A DNA stretch of 32,845 nt from Acidobacteriaceae bacterium (GTDB lineage Bacteria; Acidobacteriota; Terriglobia; Terriglobales; Acidobacteriaceae): assembly GCA_030039035.1 (NCBI GenBank), contig JASHQQ010000090.1, positions 1 to 32,845 of the forward strand, written 5' to 3'. Positions 15,751 through 23,669 of the stretch are shown piece after piece. The notes below the pieces were generated by a model. The model was not told the DNA's origin and ran no database searches. It worked only from the letters and a program-made list of their open reading frames with translations. Numbering within the stretch: the stretch's first letter is position 1; every line of letters begins with the position of its first letter. The position numbers and the translations under genes were made by a program.

Positions 15751-16284
15751 CTATTGCCGCCGGTCGCGAAACTCCTGCCCGATCGCCTGGATCGCCGCGC
15801 TGTCCAGCGTTTCGGCCGCGCGCGGAAAGACAATCCGCTCTTCAATCCGGATGTGGTCGGCGTAAAGGCTTTTCAGGCTCTGGCTGCTCGAGGAGAGGCG
15901 GAGATGCGCATCGCCGTCAAGTGAACCGGCCGCGATCCACTTGTCGTAGAGAGTCTCCACCGTGGCATGCAGGCCGCCGGCAGCGCGATGGTCTTCCTCG
16001 AGGCTCGAAATCTCTTCGAACGGCCCGCCCTTCAGCACGCTGCGGAGCCGGGGAAACAAGGATTCCTCCTCGTCGGCATTGTGCCGCATGCCGCCTGTGC
16101 GGAAATACTGAAGCGCGGCCCGCACGGCTGCCGTTTCGTCTTCCAACAACGCCCTGCCATGGGCGCGTTCAACCACGAAGCAGAGGATATTGAGAAAGTG
16201 CTCGATCCTGCGATGGCAGTCCATGAGCATTCCGATCGGATCGTCGAATCCGCTGTCCGGCCTGGCGCCGATTTGTATTCCCAT
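15751..16284 (-). CDS. Hemerythrin-like (HHE) domain protein
   Basis: A 177-residue all-helical protein with the spaced metal-ligand pattern of hemerythrin/HHE cation-binding domains. Visible pieces are DPIGMLMDCHRRIEHF (about 15-30), RHNADEEESLFPRL (about 67-80), LEEDHRAAGGLH (about 95-106) and YADHIRIEERIVFP (about 140-153). These His, Glu and Asp residues would hold a di-iron centre that binds oxygen or nitric oxide, or repairs iron clusters as in Ric/YtfE-type proteins. I chose the ATG at 16284 because GGAGGG stands six bases before it; an upstream ATG at 16299 lacks this. It converges on the polyferredoxin gene 39 bp away. A shared oxidative or nitrosative role is possible but not shown. 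Confidence 0.85.
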   Translation of the reverse strand: MGIQIGARPDSGFDDPIGMLMDCHRRIEHFLNILCFVVERAHGRALLEDETAAVRAALQYFRTGGMRHNADEEESLFPRLRSVLKGGPFEEISSLEEDHRAAGGLHATVETLYDKWIAAGSLDGDAHLRLSSSSQSLKSLYADHIRIEERIVFPRAAETLDSAAIQAIGQEFRDRRQ

Positions 16285-16436
16285 CCTTGCCCTCCCCATC
16301 GATTATCCGCCTTCGTTTGACCAATCGGCCACCCTGGGCAGAGCCTGGCTCGTTGCGGAGCCGGCCGGCCAGCGTACGAAAGTCGGCTCAAACATCCCCG
16401 ATAGTTGTAACCCGGCTGACACCATTCGTGCATAAA

Positions 16437-16676
16437 ATGGGACATATTTATATGAAGGACCGGGAACTTAGACTATACGCGAAAGTGCTCCGGGCGGGTG
16501 CGGGATCGAAGGTCGACTGTCGCCCCAACGACTGGAGAGATGCCCAGGCTTTGGTCTGTCACGGCCTCATTGAGCTGGTCGGGGAGCGCAGTCCGCACGG
16601 ATTCTTTGCCGTTCGTGCGATCGAGCAGGGCGCTCCTGCCGGCGCAGGGGACCGTCCCACCCGCGGGCCTGAATAG
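16437..16676 (+). CDS. Small hypothetical protein
   Basis: A 79-residue reading frame, with ATG codons at 16437 and 16452. The core (KDRELRLYAKVLRAGAG, then NDWRDAQALVCHGLIELV) has balanced, protein-like composition. It has one predicted amphipathic region but no signal peptide or membrane segment. It is divergent from the hemerythrin gene across 152 bp. No ribosome site precedes either start, which lowers confidence. I do not recognise the family. Confidence 0.35.
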   Translation: MGHIYMKDRELRLYAKVLRAGAGSKVDCRPNDWRDAQALVCHGLIELVGERSPHGFFAVRAIEQGAPAGAGDRPTRGPE

Positions 16677-16771
16677 CGCGTTGGCGCTGCACGTTGACTC
16701 TTGACGGACACGCGGTTCCACGCCGCTGGCCGATCCGTCGCAGTTCGCATGGATCGAACAACGCCGCCCGC

Positions 16772-17635
16772 TCACTTGTTGCGGCACACGCGAAATCCCT
16801 GATCGGGACCCTTGCCATTCGCTGCCAGACTGCCCCGATAGGCCGTTGCGGTGCAGAAGTCTGCGCCCATCCAGCCGCCGCCCTTCCAGACCCGGCTGAA
16901 TCCGCCAGGGCTTCCCTGAGGGTTGGTTGCATTGGTTTTCAGGTCGCCGTACCAGTCCCAGCACCATTCCCTGACGTTGCCTGACATATCGTAGAGCCCC
17001 AGTTCGTTGGGCTTTTTCCTGCCAACCGGCATTGTCCGATCATGGTTTTCCACGATTTCCGGCCAGTACCAGTATCCGGTGAGGTAGTTGTCCCCGGAGT
17101 TCCTCCAATACCAGGCCACTTCGTCCGCAAGATTGCCTCCACTGTAGATGTAACTCCGGCTCGACTGGCCCCCGCCGGCGGCATATTCCCACTCCGCTTC
17201 CGTGGGCAGCCGGTACCCATCGCCCCCCGGATTCCTCAAGACCGTCCACTTGATGTCATCGAGATCGCCGAACCTGGGATTTGGCCTGTTATCGGGGTCC
17301 TTCGTCTTCCGGTCGATCTTGTAATACGGCTGCAAACCCTCCTCGATGCTTCTCCTGTTGCAGTAATCAATGGCGTCGTACCAGCTCACCATCTCCACGG
17401 GGAGATCGCCGCCCTTGAATCGCGAAGGATTGGTTCCCATGACTTCGACCCAGTCTTCCTGAGTTACATCGTATTTGCCGATATAAAAGTCCGACAGGAA
17501 AATGTTTTTTTCATAGTAATTGGATGTCCTGTTTTTGAAGGTCCCGCCCTTTACCAGGACGAAGTTGTCAGGCGGCTGTGCCGAACAAGCACCGACAAGA
17601 AACAGGATTGCCGCCGCAGCCAGTTGTTTTCTCAT
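16772..17635 (-). CDS. Formylglycine-generating-enzyme-like (SUMF1/FGE-sulfatase domain) lipoprotein
   Basis: A 287-residue exported protein. The N-terminus MRKQLAAAAILFLVGAC has a lipobox-like VGAC with Cys17, so membrane anchoring after lipidation is likely. The SUMF1/FGE fold is clear: GGTFKN (about 30), YDVTQEDWVEVMG (about 55-67), LPVEMVSWYDAIDYCN (about 78-93), YRLPTEAEWEYAA (about 141-153), LGLYDMSGNVREWCWDWY (about 213-230) and GFRVCRNK at the end. True formylglycine-generating enzymes use a Cys pair near the C-terminus. Here the region after WKGGGW has a single Cys, so sulfatase activation is doubtful; many bacterial members serve other or unknown roles. GAGG precedes the start by about seven bases. 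No sulfatase gene lies in the window. Confidence 0.85.
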   Translation of the reverse strand: MRKQLAAAAILFLVGACSAQPPDNFVLVKGGTFKNRTSNYYEKNIFLSDFYIGKYDVTQEDWVEVMGTNPSRFKGGDLPVEMVSWYDAIDYCNRRSIEEGLQPYYKIDRKTKDPDNRPNPRFGDLDDIKWTVLRNPGGDGYRLPTEAEWEYAAGGGQSSRSYIYSGGNLADEVAWYWRNSGDNYLTGYWYWPEIVENHDRTMPVGRKKPNELGLYDMSGNVREWCWDWYGDLKTNATNPQGSPGGFSRVWKGGGWMGADFCTATAYRGSLAANGKGPDQGFRVCRNK

Positions 17636-17833
17636 GGAGGGGCCTCGTACATTCGGGTCGAAGAGTCGAAGGTTCCGGAGAATCCGGATTCAGACAAGCC
17701 CGGAACCATGGGCGCACCCAGGCGATGCCGCGCGCCCTTGCATTTGTGAATCGTTCCTCGAATGCGCTCCGCCGGGGCCGGCGTCCGCGAGGCCTGCCGG
17801 CCCTGGCGATTTCCGATGAATCGGCGGGAAGGT

Positions 17834-18508
17834 TTACCAGACGGTCGCGTTAACGTACCCACTGGCGCCGTTATATGCCTCCGTCCCCAGAATCATGTAA
17901 TTGAAATTGCCCAGAGGCATGCCAAGGTTTTTCCAATTGTTAAAGTGGTTGCCCGTGGTAACAGTGTGGTTCGATCCGATCGATGACCCGCCCCACGCAT
18001 CCAGATACTGCTCGAAGGTAGCGGTGCCCTCAATGGAGGGCTGGTTGACCTGCTCGTGCTCATAGGTGTCGTACGTATGTCCATCGCTGCTGACGCTGCC
18101 TTTGTAAGTTGCGTCCGCGGTATACAGCGAACCGAACTCGGTGATGTAGTACTCGACGAGCGGATTCGTCGTCCAGCCGTAGACAGAGATGGTGTTATAC
18201 CCGTTGGCGGCGCCGACGTTGTAGCCCACGGATATGGATCCACCGGGATTCCAGCCTTTGCCTCCAACCATATCGCCGACACCCGACCAGCTTATCGAGT
18301 AATTGCCGCCGCCGTAGTCATCGGTCAAGGTCATGGTTGCCGAACCGCTACTGGTGTACAACGAATAGAAGTACCCGTTATTTGTTCCGGTTCCATTGTT
18401 TTGTACTGTCGTCTGAGCGTCTGCGCCGATTGCCGCGCAACCCGCCATAACCAGAGCCGCGAAGAGTACTTGCATAGTTCGCGATGAAACGAACCTGGCC
18501 AGGTGCAT
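17834..18508 (-). CDS. Secreted GH11 endo-1,4-beta-xylanase
   Basis: A 224-residue protein of glycoside hydrolase family 11. A signal peptide occupies about residues 1-31 (cleavage near GADA-QTT). The mature part shows the family landmarks in order: NNGYFYSLYT (43-52), VGGKGWNPG (81-89), SVYGWTTNPLVEYYI (108-122), QPSIEGTATFEQY (156-168), NHFNNWKNLGMPLG (187-200) and ILGTEAYNG (206-214). Glu119 is the expected nucleophile and Glu210 the acid/base, both present. The enzyme cuts internal beta-1,4 bonds of xylan. The ATG at 18508 has AAAGGA nine bases upstream; an upstream extension to 18769 lacks protein-like sequence. Third positions look less GC-rich than in the neighbours, which hints at acquisition. 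It may be a single-gene unit. No xylose genes are nearby. Confidence 0.9.
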   Translation of the reverse strand: MHLARFVSSRTMQVLFAALVMAGCAAIGADAQTTVQNNGTGTNNGYFYSLYTSSGSATMTLTDDYGGGNYSISWSGVGDMVGGKGWNPGGSISVGYNVGAANGYNTISVYGWTTNPLVEYYITEFGSLYTADATYKGSVSSDGHTYDTYEHEQVNQPSIEGTATFEQYLDAWGGSSIGSNHTVTTGNHFNNWKNLGMPLGNFNYMILGTEAYNGASGYVNATVW

Positions 18509-19105
18509 ACAGATTTTCCTTTCGTGTGGGGAACTGGTTTTTTCGGTTTCCGGAGGGAGTTGAACTTTCCAAAGGCAGCGCGCCGGCAAATCCCGGGCTT
18601 GCGCCTGAGGCGGAGCAGTTCCACCGGCGCGCCGTCGAATCAACGACTCGTGATTCGTGTTGATGCAGTGGCGAGCGAAAGAGTAAATCAATTTAGTAAA
18701 TCGGTATAGGTGAATTCTATTACCCAAGTAACCCCAATGAGGTACCCATTTCTCAATCAATTGATTCAAAATCGTTTAATAGCCAACGTGGGTGTTCCTG
18801 CCAGAACGGCGGGATTTGCGTACACCAAGGGATCCGGCCTACCGGCCCGCTACAGGGGGGCTTCGCCGATTGATTTTGTTTCTTGATTCGCTCTTTTTTG
18901 TGTTGACCGCGGTCGATGGTGACGCGAGGAGGAACCGTCTCCTGTCCGATTCCCCCGGCTCGGCTGGTCTCGGGAGTGAGCCAAGAGGAAGTTGCCCGAA
19001 TCGTCGAACCATGTCAAGCGCAAGTTGTTATTTTTGTTCAATATATATCGTATCTAAACCCAACAAAAACCGCGTTGGGTCTGCCGGATTCCACAGGCTT
19101 TACTC
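18509..19105. other. Gene-poor A/T-rich intergenic region upstream of GH11
   Basis: About 600 bp without a supportable gene. The part nearest the xylanase (18640-18790) is A/T-rich and probably holds its leftward promoter; it includes a perfect 12-bp palindrome AATCAATTGATT at 18755-18766 that could be an operator. The rest (18790-19105) contains only short frames without ribosome sites or recognisable domains, and a very A/T-rich patch around 19027-19060. Confidence 0.45.
18755..18766. promoter_or_regulatory. 12-bp palindrome, possible operator upstream of the xylanase
   Basis: AATCAATTGATT is a perfect inverted repeat about 247 bp upstream of the GH11 start, inside the A/T-rich promoter region. 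Such a palindrome can arise by chance in A/T-rich DNA, and no repeat of it was found in the window. Confidence 0.2.
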
Positions 19106-19140
19106 TTGCAGATTCGCTTTTTGTTCGCCTTAATTTTTCC

Positions 19141-19372
19141 CGTGTTCAACCTGCCCGACGCGCCGATCTGCGACTATGCCGTGCGCTGCAAGGGATGCGG
19201 CGGAACGATTCCTGCGCCCGTCGAAACCATGCCGGGTTCATGGATCATTGCCGACTGGCGACCCGATCTCATGGTTGAGACTGGCTCCGGCACGGGAAGG
19301 CCCGGCTGTCGCAGCCTTCTTGATGTGCGAACTGCGTCGGCGCGAATTGCCAACTGTATCCTGGTCGCGTGA
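19141..19372 (+). pseudogene. Zinc-ribbon small protein remnant
   Basis: The frame reads VFNLPDAPICDYAVRC, then KGCGGTIPAPVETMPG, then SWIIADW. The first part has one CxxC knuckle followed by a motif that I associate with small zinc-ribbon proteins of this phylum. In those a second CxxC is expected just after the SWIIAD strand. Here the frame instead continues as low-quality sequence and ends at 19372, so the gene looks truncated or frameshifted near 19265. An ATG at 19106 lies in frame, but no ribosome site is seen. It overlaps the tail of the convergent small gene at 19238-19582. Family memory, not a search, supports this. Confidence 0.3.
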
Positions 19373-19582
19373 ACGAAAATCCTCCGGAAGAGACTTTGCC
19401 GGCTTCCCGAATGGCATCTCGATGGTGGCGCCCTGCGCCAGAATGGTGAATACCCGGTTCGCCGTCTCCTCGGTGCGAGTGCCAGGCCGGTGGATCAGGT
19501 GCACGGCCTTCATCGCCAAACAACTGAGAAGGAATTCGTGCTTCACTTTGTTTTCCGCTGCGAAAATCAGATGTGGTTGCAT
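19238..19582 (-). CDS. Small protein resembling RNA polymerase omega subunit paralogs
   Basis: A 114-residue protein with a convincing GAGG ribosome site six bases before ATG 19582. Residues 10-42 (including KVKHEFLLSCLAMKAVHLI, then HRPGTRTEETANRVF) look like the conserved core of bacterial omega (RpoZ): a small residue block, FLL...LA.KA, then a TR..T.N.VF segment. Omega folds onto the beta-prime C-terminus and helps assemble RNA polymerase. The residues after about 70 look unstructured, overlap the zinc-ribbon remnant on the other strand and may be a corrupted tail. It would be an accessory paralog rather than the sole omega, since it is isolated from the usual gmk-rpoZ context. The assignment rests on pattern recognition only. 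Confidence 0.4.
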   Translation of the reverse strand: MQPHLIFAAENKVKHEFLLSCLAMKAVHLIHRPGTRTEETANRVFTILAQGATIEMPFGKPAKSLPEDFRSRDQDTVGNSRRRSSHIKKAATAGPSRAGASLNHEIGSPVGNDP

Positions 19583-20028
19583 AGTCGCCTCTTTGGACTA
19601 CCCTCGCGCCCCGATCCAGGCTGGTTGCGTTTCAATGGTTCGAAGCCAGAAAGAAGCGTAGCCGGAAACATCCGCCGGCCATGTCCGGCCACAAGGCTGT
19701 CCCGCCATTCCCAATGTCAGCGCTCACCCGCGTTGGCGCCGGTCGGAGTTCGAGCCGGAATTGCGAATGGAGTCGGATGACTTCGGCACCATTTGTGCCG
19801 GTCTTGCTACGGCGGGCCAATCGGGAATCGGCTCGATCAGCCATAGCGGAACGCGCTTAGGAGCGTTGACTGTTCTTATTATAGCTCTATTACCGGGCTC
19901 TCTGATATTACTTGTGGTTCATGCGTAACGGCGATCACACATGTGCGTTTCCATCTTGATTTCCGTGACACTTCTCTACCTATAAAGCATCATTCAAACG
20001 GAATTCGGGATACTTCGCGAGGGAGTAT
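19583..20028. other. Intergenic region upstream of hsp20, no gene seen
   Basis: This 446-bp stretch separates the leftward omega-like gene from the rightward Hsp20 gene. Short frames here have no ribosome site or recognisable motif. Positions 19860-20010 are A/T-rich, with a TTGACT near 19866 and CTATAAAG near 19979, which may belong to the heat-shock gene promoter. No CIRCE palindrome is visible. Confidence 0.4.
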
Positions 20029-20034
20029 TTGACT

Positions 20035-20522
20035 ATGGCCGGGTTGACAAGATGGCAGCCGTTCCGCGAACTCGCCCTGCTGCAGCAGCGGATCAATCAA
20101 CTATTCTTTGACGCTTTTCCTGTGCCGGAGATCGTCTTGTTCGAGTCGACGCCATTGGCGACGCCCTGGTTTACATCCCGGACTGACTCCGTGAAGAAAA
20201 GGATGATGTCGTTCTCGATATGGAAATCCCGGGCATGCGCGCGGAGGATCTGAAGCTGTCGCTTGAGGGCAGTATGCTGACCGTGAGCGGCGAGCGGAAG
20301 TTCGAAGCAACAAGGAAGGAAGCACGCTACCGTCGAGTGGATCGCTCTCACGGAAGCTTTTTGAGAACACTTACGCTGCCGGCGACGGTTGATCCGAATA
20401 CCGTCAAGGCGAAGTACGAAGACGGCATTCTGCATGTGACGATCACCAGGAAAGCCGAGGCGCGGGCCCACCCAATCAGGATCAGCGGTGAAACGAAGCA
20501 ACTGACTGCCGAAGCAGCGTAG
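20035..20522 (+). pseudogene. Hsp20/alpha-crystallin small heat-shock protein gene with a frameshift
   Basis: Two overlapping frames together encode one small heat-shock protein. The first (20035 to a stop near 20253) gives the N-terminal arm: MAGLTRWQPFRELALLQQRI, then NQLFFDAF. The second (open from about 20188, ATG at 20220) gives the alpha-crystallin domain: EIPGMRAEDLKLSLEGSML, VSGERK, SFLRTLTLP, VDPNTVKAKYEDGILHVTI. Adding one base between 20187 and 20188 would join them as TDLREEKDDVVLDMEIPG, the normal domain entry. A GAGGGAG ribosome site precedes the start; an in-frame TTG at 20029 is an alternative. Either the gene is a recent pseudogene or the assembly lost one base. The product would be an ATP-independent cytoplasmic holdase. 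Confidence 0.82.
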
Positions 20523-20627
20523 TAATTCATGGTCCCCTGGCGGGTCGCATAACAGCTCGAGGAAGATCCTGTGGGTCCCGGGCCCTTCCCCGAATGAAGA
20601 ACGGCTTTTTCTTCCAAAGGACAGTCA

Positions 20628-20640
20628 CTGACACTGTCAG
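20628..20640. promoter_or_regulatory. Inverted repeat upstream of the cupin gene
   Basis: CTGACA-C-TGTCAG is a perfect 13-bp inverted repeat. It overlaps a second one, GACAGT (20620-20625) with ACTGTC (20633-20638). It sits 34 bp before the cupin start and could be an operator. No other copy was seen. Confidence 0.25.
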
Positions 20641-20673
20641 ACAAGTTCAGTCGTGCGCGGAGAAGGATCACGG

Positions 20674-21177
20674 ATGCAAGACCAGGAGATTCTCGAAAAG
20701 CTGCTGGACGCCGAAAAGGGACGTCCCGAGGTGTCCAATGCGCGGCGTGCGCGCGGTCCTCGATCATGCGATCACTGGAGCCTTCCAGTCCTTCTGGAGC
20801 GCGCTGCTTATCTGCGAAAACTCGCCATGCTGGGCGAGGGATCCGCAAGCGAAACCATCAAGGAATACCAGGGTTATAAAGCGACTCTCTATATTCAAGT
20901 GCGCAACGGGATGGCCGAAATGCACGGCGAGTTTGATGAGATATTCATTGTTCTTGACGGGCACGCCATTCTGGCGAGCGGTGGCACCCTTGAAAAGGGA
21001 CAGCAGAGCGCGCCTGGAGAAATGCGGGCACCAGCCATTATTGGCGGCTCAAGGCAGGAATTGCAAGCCGGTGACGTTCTACATGTTTCCGCCGGGACGC
21101 CCCACCAGGTGCTCCTTTGCGGGGATGACACCCTGAGTTGTCTCGTGGTGAAAATCAGGAAATGCGCGGGATTATGA
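20674..21177 (+). CDS. Cupin-domain protein
   Basis: A 167-residue single-cupin protein. The ATG at 20674 has AAGGA about seven bases upstream; an in-frame GTG at 20653 is less likely. The jelly-roll core runs from about residue 60. Motif 1 appears as GMAEMHGEFDEIFIVLDG, with only one His of the usual HxH pair. Motif 2 appears as AGDVLHVSAGTPHQ, with the PHQ histidine. Metal binding may therefore be incomplete or use an Asp/Glu. The N-terminal 50 residues are less conserved in character. Cupins of this type are cytoplasmic sugar- or small-molecule-binding proteins or enzymes; the role here is unknown. It converges on the permease gene, 65 bp away. Confidence 0.75.
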   Translation: MQDQEILEKLLDAEKGRPEVSNARRARGPRSCDHWSLPVLLERAAYLRKLAMLGEGSASETIKEYQGYKATLYIQVRNGMAEMHGEFDEIFIVLDGHAILASGGTLEKGQQSAPGEMRAPAIIGGSRQELQAGDVLHVSAGTPHQVLLCGDDTLSCLVVKIRKCAGL

Positions 21178-21242
21178 TGAGCGCGCTCCCGAGGCCTGAA
21201 AAGTCGAACTTCGCACCTCTGCGTCAAGTCCGGACTGGTTGC

Positions 21243-23669
21243 TCACTGTTCGCGTATCGCTGCGACAGGATCCACGCGCACCGCGCGTCGCGCCGGAAAG
21301 TAACACGCCAGCAACGAAATCACCCCCAGCAGCGTAAATACCGCAGCCACTGTCTTCGGATCGTTGGCGCCAATACCGTAAAGCATGCCGGCGATAAGTC
21401 GCGTCAGGACGAATGAGAGCGCCAGCCCCGATACCAGCCCGAAGACGGTGAGCCACAGCCCCTGCTTCATCACCAGCCGCAAGATATCGCTGCGCGATGC
21501 GCCCAGCGCCACGCGGACCCCGATTTCGTGCAGGCGCAGTTGCGTCCGATAGGCAACCACTCCGTAAATGCCCGTCGCCGACAACACGAGGGCAATGATC
21601 GCAAAGATACCCGCGAACGTACTTTCCATGATCGCAAATGAGTTCGAGATCCGGGTGGTTTCGCGCAGGGTTCGCAGATCGAAAATCGCAAGCTGGCCAT
21701 TGACTTGATGGATCGTCTCCAGGAGGGCAGGCTCCATAGCGGCTGGATCGCCGTTCGTCCGAAGCACGACGGTCGTTGCACGCGAGCTCTGGAAGAAGCT
21801 CAGATAAACCATCGGCTCCGGCCGCTCGTTGATAAATTGATGCTTTGAGTTCCCTGCCACTCCAATCACCGTGTACATCTGACCACCGACTCCGAGGCGG
21901 CGCCCTATGGGATCCGCGCCAGGCCAGTAGCGGGCGGCTGCGGACTGATCGACGATGACGACGCGTGGGGCAGTTTCGTTGTCATCGCGCGTAAAGTCAC
22001 GCCCTTCGATAATCGGTATGCCTATCGCCGCAAAAAAACCCGAAGTCACGTCAGCGCGACGCACCTCGCGGAACTCGTGCAACTGCGGTACGTAGCCTTC
22101 GGGATAGACTTCGCTGCTGCTGCCATTGAAGCTGAGCGGTAACCAGTCCGTGAGCGCCGCGGACTTGACTCCCCGTAGTGCAGTCGACCGATCGAGAATC
22201 TTTTGCCGGATTGCGTTCTCCTCGCCGGGCGAATAGCCGGCGCTCTCCAGGCTCACCGAAGCGGTGAGGACGTGATCCTCCCGAAAGCCGGGATCGGCCT
22301 CACTCATATTTCTCATGGTGCGCAGGAGCAAGCCGCAAGAGACCAGCAGGGCTGATGAAAGAGCGATTTGGGTCGCAACCAGGCCGCTGAGCATGTATCG
22401 GTTATGCCCGCTGGCGGAGACGCTGACTGCCTCATCCTTGAGAACCTCCGCGGGGCCGGCACGCGAGGCACGCCATGCAGGCAATGCGCCGCAGAATGCG
22501 CTGGCCACGACAGCGAGCAGCAGGATGGCGAAGATGACATTTTTGTCGATCGTACCGTTGAGGACAATCGGAAGGGAGCTCGGCGGTATGAAGTTACCTA
22601 GGCATTTCGCTGTCCACAAGGTGGGCAGAATCGCTACTGTACCGCCAGCGCACGAAACCAGCGCGCCTTCGAAGACCATCTGACGCATGAGCTGAATGCG
22701 TCCCGCGCCGAGCGATTGGCGAATAGCGATTTCGCGGCGGCGCGAGCTGAAACGAACCAGCGCAAGCGTAGCGACGTTGACACAGGAGAGCAGAAGAACC
22801 ACTCCGGCAATGGTCAGCAGAACGGGCAAGGACGCGGCCAGGTATACATTGGCTCCAAATGGCGAACGCCACAGCGGATCGAGCGTGATGGTGTTGACGC
22901 CCGGATGGTCGTCGGGATAGTCCATGACCAGCCGGCGCATCTGAAGTTCAAGATCCTGTGTCGCGCGGGCGCGGCTGACACCGGGGCGGAGCCTGCCTAT
23001 GACGTTGAGAAACGGGCTGCCTCGCTCGTTCATTTGAGAGTCATTGCCCAGGGGATTGAGCGGTAGCCAGGCATCGTCACGAACCCCCGGCATCGCGTTG
23101 ATAAACCCCTTCGGTGCGACGCCGATGACGGTGACCGGGCGCCGCGCAAGTTCGATGGACTTGCCGATGATTGCCGGATCGCCGCCGAAATGTGTTTGCC
23201 ATAGCGAATAGTTCAGGACGACATAAGGAACCCCGCCCTCGCGTGCTTCTTCGCCAGGCCGAAAGAAGCGCCCGAGTGCTGGCTTGATACCGAGTACATC
23301 AAAATAGTTCGCCGATACGTTTGCGACGTAAATGCGCTCGGGAGCCGAGCCGCCGGTAAGCGCCAGCCAGTCGTTATGGTAGGCAAGCAACCCGCTGAGG
23401 CTCTGATTGCGTTCACGCAGATCGCAATAGTCCAGGTACGAAAACGGCGGACGGGGCGTGATACTCCACTGCCCGCGCATCACACTTACAAGGCTTTCCG
23501 TCTCTCTTGCCGCAGGAATCGGGCGCAACATGGTGCCGTCGATCCAGCTAAAGATGGTGCTGTTGGCGCAGATGGCGATCGCCAGCATCGCCGTCGCCGT
23601 GACCGTGAAACCGGGGCTCTTGCGCAACTGCCGCACTGCAAAGCGCACATCCTGGAGCAGTCCGGACAT
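21243..23669 (-). CDS. FtsX/MacB-type ABC transporter permease (ADOP family)
   Basis: An 808-residue permease with two MacB periplasmic-core/FtsX units in one chain, as in the large permeases expanded in Acidobacteriota. Membrane helices lie near residues 20-45, about 285-310, 340-365, 385-405, about 425-445, 690-715, 740-765 and 775-800. The first soluble core contains FSYLDYCDLRERNQSLSG and NYFDVLGIKPALGRFF. The second contains VIGVAGNSKHQFINERPEP. The final helices hold IYGVVAYRTQLRLHEIGVRVALGA, here split by the membrane. A strong GGGAGG stands before the ATG. No ATPase gene is adjacent, which is common for this group, so the partner ATPase is presumably encoded elsewhere. Substrates are not predictable; roles in export or in lipoprotein release are suggested for relatives. 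Confidence 0.9.
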   Translation of the reverse strand: MSGLLQDVRFAVRQLRKSPGFTVTATAMLAIAICANSTIFSWIDGTMLRPIPAARETESLVSVMRGQWSITPRPPFSYLDYCDLRERNQSLSGLLAYHNDWLALTGGSAPERIYVANVSANYFDVLGIKPALGRFFRPGEEAREGGVPYVVLNYSLWQTHFGGDPAIIGKSIELARRPVTVIGVAPKGFINAMPGVRDDAWLPLNPLGNDSQMNERGSPFLNVIGRLRPGVSRARATQDLELQMRRLVMDYPDDHPGVNTITLDPLWRSPFGANVYLAASLPVLLTIAGVVLLLSCVNVATLALVRFSSRRREIAIRQSLGAGRIQLMRQMVFEGALVSCAGGTVAILPTLWTAKCLGNFIPPSSLPIVLNGTIDKNVIFAILLLAVVASAFCGALPAWRASRAGPAEVLKDEAVSVSASGHNRYMLSGLVATQIALSSALLVSCGLLLRTMRNMSEADPGFREDHVLTASVSLESAGYSPGEENAIRQKILDRSTALRGVKSAALTDWLPLSFNGSSSEVYPEGYVPQLHEFREVRRADVTSGFFAAIGIPIIEGRDFTRDDNETAPRVVIVDQSAAARYWPGADPIGRRLGVGGQMYTVIGVAGNSKHQFINERPEPMVYLSFFQSSRATTVVLRTNGDPAAMEPALLETIHQVNGQLAIFDLRTLRETTRISNSFAIMESTFAGIFAIIALVLSATGIYGVVAYRTQLRLHEIGVRVALGASRSDILRLVMKQGLWLTVFGLVSGLALSFVLTRLIAGMLYGIGANDPKTVAAVFTLLGVISLLACYFPARRAVRVDPVAAIREQ

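Noticed and set aside
16772-18508. Operon of FGE-like protein and xylanase acting together
   Set aside because: They are on the same strand but separated by 198 bp with no functional link known; co-transcription cannot be supported from sequence.
18916-19278. 120-codon rightward frame before the zinc-ribbon remnant
   Set aside because: No ribosome site, mixed composition, and its last part is an out-of-frame reading of the zinc-ribbon remnant.
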